From Guillardia theta CCMP2712 (Eukaryota; Cryptophyceae; Pyrenomonadales; Geminigeraceae): DNA of 64,000 bases. The stretch lies in contig NW_005434667.1 of NCBI RefSeq assembly GCF_000315625.1, positions 852,802 to 916,801 of the forward strand. Reading direction: 5' to 3'. The position numbers and the translations under genes are program-made. This document shows, piece after piece, positions 47,234 through 57,328 of this stretch. Under the pieces are notes generated by a model. It did not search any database. It worked only from the letters and a program-made list of their open reading frames with translations, and was not told where the DNA came from. Each line of letters opens with the position of its first letter. Within the stretch, counting starts at the first letter, position 1.

Positions 47234-47940
47234 ATGATGATGGCGCTGACTGGTCCTCCTCGCCCCTTCGCTGCCTGCACCCAGTGCCGTCGCCGCAAGA
47301 CTCGCTGTGACGAGCAGCTTCCTTGCACCCGCTGCCTCCAGGCCGGACGCGGCGATGACTGCTCTCGACCAGAGGCTGGTGATGCCGCGCTCGGGACCCC
47401 AACGGCATCACGTGGGCTTCGCCGCAGGTCGAGCAAGGCCTGCCTGGGCTGCCAGCTCAAGAAAGTCCGCTGCGGGGAAGCGCGGCCCTGCGTACGCTGC
47501 TGCCGGACAGGGTCCGTGTGCTACGAGGAAGGGGGGCTTCCTCTGGGAGTGGACTTGCAGGTGTATCAGCGGAGGCGAGAGCAGGTGACCCAAGCGTGCG
47601 AGCGCTGCAGGAGGTCGCGACTCAAGTGCGACGCCGAGAGGCCTTGCGGGCGATGCGTCAGGTCAGGCCAGACGTGTCTGGACGGACGGAGGCGGAGGGG
47701 AGGAACTGGGCGATTGGGGATGAAGAGGCAGCAGAGGCCCAGAGCTGCTGGACATTGAACGAGCTCGTCAGCCCAGACAGCATGCCGGGAGTGTACCTGA
47801 CGGAGGGGCCCTGGGGCGAAGAGGAAGAGCAAGATGGATTCCCTCTAGGAGGGTACCTCCTGTCACCGAGCACGGAGGAGGAGGTCACCTGGGAGAGGCC
47901 GGAGAGGCAGGACGATCCTTCACCTTTGTTTGATTGGTAG
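47234..47940 (+). pseudogene. Triple Zn2Cys6-cluster protein, frameshifted copy
   Basis: Starting at MMMALTGPPRPFAACTQC, this copy matches the gene at 48276-48983 nearly base for base (inverted). Near 47697-47715 (GGAGGGGAGGAACTGGG versus GGAGGCGGAGGAGCGGGG) it has lost one base. The frame therefore leaves the conserved tail and ends at 47758 as GRLGMKRQQRPRAAGH. The correct tail (EEAAEAQSCWTLNELVSP ...) continues in another frame to 47940. All three Zn clusters lie before the break, so a truncated DNA-binding protein could still be made. Confidence 0.75.
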
Positions 47941-48145
47941 CAGGGAGATCTCTGGTGGGGAAGGAGAGTTTGATCCTAGCTCTGCGACTGCAGCCTTTGC
48001 TAATGATGCATGCCTGATCAACGATCATTTTAATGAAAGGAAACATCCATTTCTATCACTGCGCCTTCCAGCTACGCGAGAAAGAATATTCTTGTCCACC
48101 AGCCCACCCACTTCTTCACTCAGAGTGGCGATTGTCTTACAGCCT

Positions 48146-48221
48146 CCTGCTGCCTATTTCACGACAATTCTGCTCAACCTGATCCTGCTGCCTATTTCAC
48201 GACAATTCTGCTCAACCTGAT
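48146..48221 (+). repeat. Two tandem 38-bp units
   Basis: CCTGCTGCCTATTTCACGAC and the following 18 bases are exactly repeated at 48184. They lie in the spacer between the two inverted Zn2Cys6 copies, which is otherwise free of genes. Confidence 0.9.
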
Positions 48222-48275
48222 CACAACCTTGCTTTATTCCTAGTCCCTCAAGCACTCCTCCATCCAGCCCTCCTC

Positions 48276-48983
48276 CTACCAAGCAAACAAAGGTGAAGGA
48301 TCGTCCTGCCTCTCCGGCCTCTCCCAGGTGACCTCCTCCTCCGTGCTCGGTGACAGGAGGTACCCTCCTAGAGGGAATCCATCTTGCTCTTCCTCTTCGC
48401 CCCAGGGCCCCTCCGTCAGGTACACTCCCGGCATGCTGTCTGGGCTGACGAGCTCGTTCAATGTCCAGCAGCTCTGGGCCTCTGCTGCCTCTTCATCCCC
48501 CATCGCCCCGCTCCTCCGCCTCCGCCTCCGTCCGTCCAGACACGTCTGGCCTGACCTGACGCATCGCCCGCAAGGCCTCTCGGCGTCGCACTTGAGTCGC
48601 GACCTCCTGCAGCGCTCGCACGCTTGGGTCACCTGCTCTCGCCTCCGCTGATACACCTGCAAGTCCACTCCCAGAGGAAGCCCCCCTTCCTCGTAGCACA
48701 CGGACCCTGTCCGGCAGCAGCGTACGCAGGGCCGCGCTTCCCCGCAGCGGACTTTCTTGAGCTGGCAGCCCAGGCAGGCCTTGCTCGACCTGCGGCGAAG
48801 CCCACGTGATGCCGTTGGGGTCCCGAGCGCGGCATCACCAGCCTCTGGTCGAGAGCAGTCATCGCCGCGTCCGGCCTGGAGGCAGCGGGTGCAAGGAAGC
48901 TGCTCGTCACAGCGAGTCTTGCGGCGACGGCACTGGGTGCAGGCAGCGAAGGGGCGAGGAGGACTTGTTTGGGTACCCGCCAT
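48276..48983 (-). CDS. Protein with three tandem Zn2Cys6 (GAL4-type) binuclear clusters, 235 aa
   Basis: Three perfect matches to C-x2-C-x6-C-x5/6-C-x2-C-x6/8-C: CTQCRRRKTRCDEQLPC...C (from residue 15), CLGCQLKKVRCGEARPC...C and CERCRRSRLKCDAERPC...C. Each has the basic RRRK/KK/RR segment that contacts DNA in fungal regulators. The acidic C-terminal third (EGPWGEEEEQDGF, STEEEVTWE) could be an activation region; ends LFAW-stop. Zn2Cys6 proteins are mostly fungal, with scattered cases in other protists, and normally carry one cluster, so three in a row is unusual. Probably a transcription factor binding repeated CGG-type half-sites. No intron. The tail-to-tail inverted copy lies 335 bp away. 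Confidence 0.75.
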   Translation of the reverse strand: MAGTQTSPPRPFAACTQCRRRKTRCDEQLPCTRCLQAGRGDDCSRPEAGDAALGTPTASRGLRRRSSKACLGCQLKKVRCGEARPCVRCCRTGSVCYEEGGLPLGVDLQVYQRRREQVTQACERCRRSRLKCDAERPCGRCVRSGQTCLDGRRRRRRSGAMGDEEAAEAQSCWTLNELVSPDSMPGVYLTEGPWGEEEEQDGFPLGGYLLSPSTEEEVTWERPERQDDPSPLFAW

Positions 48984-49181
48984 CGTCGTGGATGGAGGAG
49001 AAGGTTTATCGGAGTTGAACAGTTTCCGATTCTCTATTACTGTTACTAGTCATCATGATGACATCGTAGACCAACTCAGAAGTTCTTGAACACACGAGAA
49101 GTTCAGGGCGAGCACACTCATGGACTGGTATCTCCGAACCTTTCGGAGAATCAGGTCACAGAGTCATGGATCGGGTAAATA

Positions 49182-49375
49182 ACTCGAACCATTTTTACTC
49201 AAAGTTAAGTTAAATCCCCACTAACTCGAACCTGTTCGGATTTAAGCGAAGTGCGCATCACTTTTACTCAAAGTTAAGTTAAATCCCTACTAACTCGAAC
49301 CCGTTCGGATTTAAGCGAAGTGCGCATAACTTTTACTCAAAGTTAAGTTAGATCATTACTAGTTAGAACTGACCG
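49182..49375 (+). repeat. About three tandem ~68-bp units
   Basis: TTTACTCAAAGTTAAGTTA recurs at about 49194, 49262 and 49331, with ACTAACTCGAACC and GTTCGGATTTAAGCGAAGTG between. The unit contains partly complementary words (AACTTTGAGTAAA also occurs inverted at 49398). Nothing else is recognised in 48990-49931. Confidence 0.8.
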
Positions 49376-49931
49376 TGGGACTATTTTGTCTCTTTTAACT
49401 TTGAGTAAAGGAATTTTGTCTCTCGGAGCGGCAACAGATGTTGACGATCATCTTTCAGCATAGTCGAGGGAAATCATGCACGAGCCTGAGCGAGAATCCC
49501 TCGCCGTGCATCATATTAGGGCTGTTGTGCCTGTTCCTCCTCGAGGTTCAGCTAATCGTACCAGTACAGGACATACCCAGGGCCGTACCACCCATACTTT
49601 GCAAACACTGTCGCCCAACAGGGGTTGTAATACTGAGAGATCCAACAGACGTCAGAGCCCTTGCTGCCTTCGTGCCTCTAAGAGAACACCATAGCTACCC
49701 TGTCATAGTTACGTGATTCAGTGCTCTGAAATCGTGCCGCAAGGAGATCGGACACGCAAGGAGACACGCAAGGAATTGAGCTAGTACAGTGCTCATGTTG
49801 CCCAAGTTTCGAATCTCTTTATTCAGGCATTGAAGCGTTGAAGCATCGAGCATTAGAACTGGTATTCATTCATCCTTGAAAGAAGCGGTCTGTTGATTAC
49901 CTCACACACTTCACTCGAATGCACGGCACCT

Positions 49932-50618
49932 TCAAATAGTTTTGACAACGCTCATCGCTTTCTCTACTGCTTTCTCTTGCAAGCTCTTCTTCTTGCTCTT
50001 CAACTCTCTTGGCGATGGTGATCTGGCTGCAACGTTTTTGTAGAAGTCCGATTCCCCAGGTAAATTGTCGATCACTGATTGCGAATCCTCCGCGTGGAAG
50101 GACGAGGATGAGGACAGGACCGTTTCCTTGGAAGCATGAGTGTAGAAATCGGACTCGCCCGGCAGGTTTTCTACTCTCGACTGAGTGCTTGGCATCTCTG
50201 TATCCGAAATGTCCTCTGGGGTGCTAGCGCACATACCGCTGCCTTCATTCGGAACGCTATCCTCACTCGGAGTTACGTCGTCTGAAGCACCCGCCAGTTT
50301 CGCTTCACAGTGCTTCAGATGGAGCCACTTGATGAAAGTAACAGATGTCCCTCTTCCCACAGTCTGTGCATTCCAGCTATGCAAGGAAGAAGCATCGTCC
50401 ATCGGGGAGGACTCCCGAGAGTCGTCATTTTCCATTTTCGGAGACCCATCCTGATTGCCTGCGTTGCTGCTCGGCTCGCCTGCGACAGCCGCATTGCTGT
50501 CCTCATTTTCTGAGCAAACCTGATGTATCCACTTGCTGTACAGGTCCGTCGTTATATTACTATCTGAAAGTCGACTGCCATCGCCATCTTTTTTCGCACG
50601 TCGCTCTGTTCCCATCAT
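49932..50618 (-). CDS. Ser/Glu-rich protein with duplicated NLPGESDFY motif, 228 aa
   Basis: Intronless frame from ATG at 50618. VENLPGESDFYTHASKE (about residue 150) and IDNLPGESDFYKNVAAR (about 185) are an internal repeat. Two W-(I/L)-H segments (YSKWIHQVC, FIKWLHLKHCEAK) form another. The rest is Ser/Asp/Glu-rich and probably disordered, with a basic helical tail (SKKKSLQEKAVEKAMSVV). Host-like base composition. No known domain; the short repeated motif could be a docking peptide. 50619-51583 holds no gene; it is G/T-rich with many GGGGT runs (50900-51250). Confidence 0.5.
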   Translation of the reverse strand: MMGTERRAKKDGDGSRLSDSNITTDLYSKWIHQVCSENEDSNAAVAGEPSSNAGNQDGSPKMENDDSRESSPMDDASSLHSWNAQTVGRGTSVTFIKWLHLKHCEAKLAGASDDVTPSEDSVPNEGSGMCASTPEDISDTEMPSTQSRVENLPGESDFYTHASKETVLSSSSSFHAEDSQSVIDNLPGESDFYKNVAARSPSPRELKSKKKSLQEKAVEKAMSVVKTI

Positions 50619-51583
50619 GGAGGGGTGAGGCTCAGGTACCTGTATATCAAGCTGGAGTGATCTGCTGCAAGAGTACGCTGCTTCCCTGTGCTATGTTAGA
50701 CTGCTTGCAAGTCGCTGTTGTCTGTTCTGCAGTTGAATATCTGTACAGTGCTGTGCGCTATCACATTCACCCGTTCACTAGAGCGTCGGGGATTGTGGCG
50801 GAGATGCGGGGTTGTACAACCAGGGTGGTCTCGTTTCCTCTTGTGGTACCCCTCTCGTATCTACCACCAGAAAGCGAGTGGGAAGGGGTAGGATAAACTG
50901 GTTTGGGGGTGGTCAGAATGAATGTAGGTTGGGGGCTACCCCATACCTCACGAATCCTGCGGGTTCTTTCATATGTCAGGACGTGGACCAGGACTCTCCC
51001 TCATGGTTGGGGGTACCTTCCAATACTTTGGGGTAGTGGGGTACTGTATTGAGGGTATTGATCCATGGGGGTGGATAAGTCAGGGGTGCTTGAGGGAACG
51101 GTGGGGTGCTCGAGTCTTAGATGAGGGTGGGTACCATCCTCTTTGGGGAATGTGGATGGAACGATCTTCGAACGCGGGCTGAATAAGAGGGGGTGGGGGT
51201 TATACATGAAGGGGTCCTGATCTATACCGACGGGGTGGTGAGACCATAAAGGGGTGGAAAAATAGCTCATAGTCTTATTCCTAGGACCACTACTATGCCA
51301 TATACGTAGATTTCGGTCGATGGGGAGTACTTCCCCCTATGTTTCTGATATGACCTCCTATGCATCTTTGCCACCCACCCTGGTTTCTCCACCCCACCGT
51401 TTGAAAAAACGAGGGGTGGACATCAAACCATCTTTGACCCTCATCCCCACATTCCCCCAATGAATCAAACCGACGAATCCAGTATGATCCAAATCGGTTC
51501 GATGCAGCACGTCGGGCAAATTGATTTCAATCGGTTGGAGTCATTGATTTTTATCGATTGGGACATCGGGGCTCTGGGTCGGG

Positions 51584-53859
51584 ATGGCGGGGAGGGGGAG
51601 CGGGGGAGCGGCAGCGGCATGCGGACTGCTGCTGCTCACGAACGCTTTGACCCTCCTAGCGCTCACCAGACTCAATGTTAAGTACAACCAGCTGCAGCAT
51701 GACTGCCAGTCTCACATGAGGGACCAGGCAGTAGTGATCGGGAAAGCCATGGTGAGAGTGAGGGGGAGGGCGACGGGAGTATGGCGAGCAGTTGTTGACT
51801 TCATGATGCAGGAAGAGGCACAAATTGCAGAGTCCTCGATACAGACGTGTAGGAATCAAAGCAGGAACATTTGTCTAATCACATAATTTTCTGGACATGT
51901 GATATCTACAACAGGATCCTCTCTACCTCTGGCAGCACTTGGCTCACCATTGCGGTGGATAGCTTTCAGGGATCAGCAGGAGGGCTCAGGGATGTTTTGA
52001 ACAAAGTTCTCTTCGAGGCACCGCGCCGCAGCCTGCCGATTACAGGTTGTTTCCTCACTTATCAGTCGTAATCAGCTGAGGGGTACAAACAGGGGTCCAC
52101 CTTGGAAACCTGAACCCGCAGAGTCGACAGACGGTTGAAATGTGGGATGCTGAGAACGGACTCAAGTCCTGGCAAGAGAGCGGAAGGCTCTCCTTCTCCT
52201 ACTTCTCCAGCGACAACGCCAAGGAGTACATGCATAAGGCAGAGGAGCAAGCCGCTACGTCGAAGCTCGCCGCGTCAGAGACTGTCAGGACGGTTAGGCT
52301 CGGCATGTTGTTGAAGGAGGTGCAAGGTAGCAGAAGAAAATGTCATGAGCTAGCGACACTGTCTCACTGGTTGACGATCAGCAAGGTGCCAGCACGTCCT
52401 CCTGCTGGATCAGAGCGAGGGGCCGTCTGTCTGCCCCAACGCCCTTCATGTCATCCGGTAAGCACGGGAGGAGGTCGAGGGAGCAGGGAGGGATTGAGGC
52501 GTGTCTCTGCAGATATGCTGTCGCCAAGGCAGACAACTTCTGGGGGTCCTGGTCGATCTTGAGATTCTCCAGGGGGGTCAGCGGAATGCTGCTGCCGTGC
52601 GCTGAGCTCGAGCACCTTGGGGGCTTCGTGCTTGAGCAAGCTGGGGTGGCCTCGTTCGAGAACTTAGTGGACATGTGGTTCTCTAAGGTAGAGCAGCGTC
52701 AGAGCTGTATGATCCTCTGCCGTCATGGAGTGACGCTCCTCTCTAGGATGCTGGCAGCTACCCGCAGCTGAAGAAGTGGCAGCCCCACCTTCCAGCTGGG
52801 CAGCAGCTGCTGTACCGGCACAACCTGATTCAGACGCAGGACCTTGCATGCGCGGCGCCGTTTGTGGTGAGAGGAGAGCTTGCGCGGAAGAGGAGGTGTA
52901 ACGTTTCATTCGTTCTCAGCTTGCCAACACTCTCCTCAAGGACAACGCCTTCCATGGAGACTGTGCTCAAGCAGGTTCAAATCAACTTGGCTCCCCCTCC
53001 TTGGGCAGGAGCTCATATGTGCGCAGCGGACTTCTCTCCTTGTCATGTCGTGCCTCCGGAGCCTTTCATGATTTTCCAGGTCCCTTCCTCGCTCTCTGTC
53101 CTCTGCCTTTCGTCTCCTCTCCCATCCTGCATTCCAATCTCTGGAATACATCTAAATTTCCCTCGTTCCTGTTCTCACCCGCGATGCTTTCCTTCAGAAC
53201 GCAGGCGACAAAGCTTCTCATTCTTCGAGCTCCCCGTCTTCTGCGAAAGACTTTGCCAACGTTCATGAGTTCGACAAGTTGCCGGATGAGCGACACCTTG
53301 TGTCTGGTGAGCTGGGGGTTGACTGCGAAACGACATGCGGGACGGTCTCGTTGGGTTGCCAGGTGAGAGGAGGAAGAGGAGGAGGAGCTTACGAGTAGTG
53401 AGGATAAGGCTGCAGGAAGATCTGCTGGACATAATCAACAACTGCGATGCTCTCAAGATTGCCTTTCCGGGGCAGTGCAAGTCATGCTCGCAATCTGAGG
53501 GGAACGATCAACCGGGTGAGGGGGGAGGCCGAGGGAGAGATGGTGGAAGCAAGGGGAAAGTGTGAGGAGAAATTGAAGACAGGGACAGAGAGAGGAAGGG
53601 AGGGAGAGGGAGAGGGATAGGGCAGGAAAGGGAAGATATACAAGGGCAGGTGGTGGAATGAGAAGAATTTGTCGACTGACTTTCAACCTTCCAGCCATCG
53701 ACGTGGACGCGGGAATCTGTCTTACGAAGGCGGACAAGAAGGGCTTCACTTGCAAAGCCTCCCATCCTAAGGTGGACGCCTGTCTGACGAATGCTGGGCG
53801 GCTGACGTGGACAAATCCTGCAGACGCGAAGGGCCTGCGTGTGCGGAAAAGGCGATTGA
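51584..53859 (+). CDS. Golgi-type membrane protein with MGAT5-like Cys-rich C-terminus, multi-exon
   Basis: Exon 1 (51584-51751) encodes a short N-tail and one membrane anchor (CGLLLLTNALTLLALTRL), the layout of type II Golgi enzymes. Later exons recognised by splice sites include about 52087-52321 (GVHLGNLNPQS...), 52750-52865 (YPQLKKWQPHLPAGQQLL...), 52920-53080, 53207-53361 and 53417-53510 (DLLDIINNCDAL, FPGQCKSC). The last are 53695-53771 (AGICLTKADKKGFTCKASHP) and 53824-53859 (TRRACVCGKGD-stop), joined by a 52-bp intron. The C-terminal pattern C-x3-C ... C ... C-x2-C ... G-x-C-L ... F-x-C-x-A ... R-R-x-C-x-C matches the end of MGAT5-type N-acetylglucosaminyltransferases. The catalytic middle is not recognisable and several exons are uncertain, so the function is tentative. 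Confidence 0.5.
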
Positions 53860-53954
53860 TATTATCAATGTTACATCCTCCCGACCAATCCTCTCGAATC
53901 TATCATATCTACCTCCTCCACGCTCCCCGGCCTCTGCGCAGCTCAGCGATACCT

Positions 53955-56459
53955 TCACTTCCCCTCCTCGTCGGAACTTGCCCCGTCACCCTCCAACGGT
54001 TCTTCATCATAATCCTCACCTGCTCCAAGTTTGACCTCCCCACCTCTCCCTCCCCGTCGTCGTCTCGGTCGCTCACCTAGCACGAGGTCGTCGAGCAGGT
54101 GCTCCTCCAGCCCGGGGTCAACTTCCTCCCGATCCTCCTCCCGGGCGGGGGGGATCACAGAACCATCCTCCGTTACCCTCCACATCGTTGGGTCCTTGTA
54201 GAGGTTCAAGTTGCTGCGGTAGGAGGTGTCAGCACAGCAGCGCTCCTCCTGGTGCCCTCCTGCCTGCGGACGGTGGGATCGCTCTCGATGTCATTGAGGA
54301 ACATCTCGTAGTCGTCGCGCGAGCTCTTCAAGCGCGACTGGTAGACTCCCTCCTCCTGCCGACCCACGTCACACGACACGGGCGGAGCAGGCACGCGCGT
54401 GCCTCCTCCTTGATCAGCGCCCTGAGTTTCCACGTCCTCTTCTTCCTCGTGGGCGGAACCTGAGGGTTCCATCAGGCAGGAAGACGAGATGAAGGGAACT
54501 CCCACCTTCTTGACGATGAAGACTTCAGGTAGGACAAGCTTCGGCCAATCCTGCAGCTCGTTGTCGTTGAAGACGGCTGAAAGCAGCACCATCACGAGAC
54601 AGAAACCAACCGGTAGGGCTCAGTACCATTGCTGAGGTCGTACCCCAAGACTGTATCTCCGGCCTGGTAGAAGTTATGAGCGAAAGGAGGAAATAGATGG
54701 AAAAAAGTAGGATGGAGTTTGTCTACGATGGTGTAATGGCGCCTACCTGTAGGATGGCACCCAGGTGAGACAAGCAAGTGACTTGAATGTCATTAGATCC
54801 CAAATCCGACGCCTTTGCCAACGTGACTTCCGCCTGGTGACGGGGTGAGGACGAAGAGGAGGAGGAGGAGCAGCAGCAGCAGCAGCAGGGCAAACCTGCA
54901 GGAACTGTCCGACAGCGAGGCCGGTAGGATGGCAATCTATCACGATGTACTCTATCGCATTCTTGATCGTTTGGAGCGCCTGTGAGGGAGCCCATGTCAA
55001 ACGAAACAAGGTCGACGTGGCTGAGGCGATACATATCTAGGTTGTCTGAAGTAAACTTCCGATCGAAAGTCATGGATCTCCATCCTTTGCCAGTCCATCA
55101 CCTACGAGCAATCAACGGGTGGGTCCTGCAAGTCACAACAGACCCTCAGGTTCGGCCCGACTGAGACCACTACAACCAGGGGGCCAATACAGCCTGCGAG
55201 CTTGTCAAGAGTCGCGCGCTGACAAGGAGAATGACCTAGGTTGTTGTGCTGCTTTGGATGAAGGCAGAAGATGTCGTCTTTGCAGAGAGGGATGATCTCG
55301 ATGGGGATGGCTTGTTTCATTTTCGCCACGTTGTTCTTGAGGTCTTGCGACATCACTCGGTCCCCCCCTGCAATAGTAGTGAAGAGAAAATCATCTAAAC
55401 CCTCCCCAGCTCTGCCCCCCTCCAATCCTCAACCCTCCGCACCTGCTTTGCGCCTGCTGGGGATGACTGAGGTAACAAACGCGCTGAACTTCGTCGCGTG
55501 CTTCAAGTTGGCAAAGTAGAAATCGATTCCTGCAGCACATGAATCCGAGGCAACTCACAACCTTCACTCTAGTCACCGTCTGGGACTTCCTTCACGTTCA
55601 ACGTCCTCTTGTGGGCCTTGTGCTTCAGGATCAGCTGCTCCAGCAGGTAAAAGGTCCTCTTGTTCTCAGCTCTTTGCCGGCATTGCACCACCACCAGCCA
55701 CTCCTGCTTTGCCGCCACCTGCACACGTGGGCAAGCATTACAAACAGCAAAGTAATGTGACAGTCAGCCGAGGAGCTCCCGGCCGCTCAGTTCTTCATCG
55801 GGACTCGCCTCGTGACAGTTGGGACACTGAAAGTTCTTCAAGACGATCTCCACGACAACATTCTGCTGCAAAAGGACGCCAGTGTAGACTTCTTTCTGCA
55901 CGGTGATCTTCACCTGTACCATTCCTTCACTTCAAACAATCTCATCGTCGCAGCGTTGCCTTGAGCCGTTTGGAATGGGGCTCGGTCCAGATAAAACTTG
56001 CATCTGCTCGCCAGCCGTCAACTCAACAAGTTGGTGTGAAGTGACCGGCACAACCTATGAGCTTCACTTTATTCATCCCCTTGATGCGCTTCAGGCAAAT
56101 GCTCAACAGCTCCTGCAGTGAAAGTGACGGAATGCCGAGGGGGTAGAGGCTGATATTCTCACCCTCGACTCAAGTTCGCAGCTCTTCCACATTTTGGGAG
56201 CGTCCAGGTATCGACCGCATGCCCGGCACCTCTGCAGCATCACAGATGTCGTGATCCCCTCGGATATGTCAACCCTCGACTTGAGGCAGTTGTGGCACAT
56301 GGACGAAGCATTCCATGTCGTCGGCGTCCCACATTCACAGCACAAGAATCTTGTCGCAGCATATGTCGGGTTGGCCTGCATAAGCTCTGCCGTGGTGAGG
56401 GGAAGGTCGATCATGTCCCTTGAGGGCTCCATGTTCCTGCAAGCAGCCCTCAACAACAA
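53955..56459 (-). CDS. NMD3: 60S ribosomal export adaptor NMD3, multi-exon
   Basis: Exons read in order on the minus strand. ATG at 56459, then RFLCCECGTPT, SSMCHNCLKSRVDISEGI and LQRCRACGRYLDAPKMW (the paired CxxC zinc region, with the hallmark VDITEGI-like and GRYL-PP-x-W motifs). Next come YFANLKHATKFSAFVTSVIP, SQDLKNNVAKMKQAIPIEII then PLCKDDIFCLHPK (close to NMD3 'VEI-P-CKDDL-CLP'), and AGDTVLGYDLSNGTE with LVLPEVFIVKKV. The end is SRDDYEMFLNDIESDP followed by NLYKDPTMW and an acidic tail ending at 53955. The protein carries the pre-60S subunit through the nuclear pore with the CRM1 exportin and is removed in the cytosol. A fully host housekeeping gene, tail to tail with the MGAT5-like gene, 95 bp apart. 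Exact intron borders were not all resolved. Confidence 0.85.
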
Positions 56460-57237
56460 TGTCTTCCACCTTTACCCGATCTCTTGCTCCCTCTTGCTTC
56501 TTTTTCTTGACCCCTCTTGTTTCAATCCTCCGCTCAGTCTCTCCTTCCACATCGCTCTCCCCCATACCCATCCCCTGCTCTCCCCGTCATCCCCAATTTC
56601 GATCTCTCCCGTCTGCCTCCCCTCTACTCCCCTGCCTCCTGTTCTCTGTCTCTCTCTCCTCTCTCACGATCCTCTCACTTCTCCTCTCGCCCTCCACCTC
56701 TCCCCTCCTCTCTCCCCCCCCTCTCCCCTCCTCTCTCCCTCGCCTCTCACCTCTCGCCTCTCCCTCCTTCTAGCTCTCCCCTCCCCTCCCCTCCCCTCGT
56801 CCTCGACCAAGTTGCGACTCTCTGTGTTCATAGCACATTTTGTTGCGATTCACCTTGACTTCATAAAGTTTGAAAGTTTGAGATTCGGAAAGTTTGGTTG
56901 TGGGTGATCGAAGTTCCCGCATTGCAAAGTTTCGAAGTTCGATGTACAAACATGCCTGACGCCTGGCATCGAGTTTAGAGGAGGGAAGTGGCCGAGAACG
57001 ACGTAGAAGTGGGGAGGAGAAGGAGCAGGAGATGGAGAAGGAGAAGGACAAGAAAATGGAGCGGGAGCAGGAGAAGGAGATGGGGCGGGAGAAGGAGCAG
57101 GAGCGGGAGAAGGAGCAGGAGCAGGAGCAGGAGCAGGAGATGGAGAAGGAGATGGAGCGGGAGAAGGAGAAGGAGATGGAGCGGGAGAGGGAGCAGGAGC
57201 AGGAGCAGGAGCAGGAGAGGGAGCAGGAGAGGGAGAG

Positions 57238-57268
<31 letters not shown>

Positions 57269-57328
57269 CATCTAGGGTAAGACTCGATGTCATTGAGTAA
57301 CTTACCTTCGTGATCTACAGGGTTCAAG
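56460..57328. repeat. Low-complexity intergenic DNA
   Basis: 56470-56800 is a pyrimidine tract (CTCTCCC/TCCCCT mixture). 57010-57275 is a purine tract of GGAGAAGGAGCAGGAG units. Long open frames on either strand (Ser/Pro-Ala/Glu-Lys repeats) are artefacts of the repeat. A divergent promoter for NMD3 and the next gene must lie here. Confidence 0.7.

Noticed and set aside
56988-57327. Ser/Pro-Ala and Glu-rich frames around 57.0-57.3 kb as genes
   Set aside because: Pure GGAGCAGGAG low complexity open in several frames on both strands; no non-repetitive coding attached.
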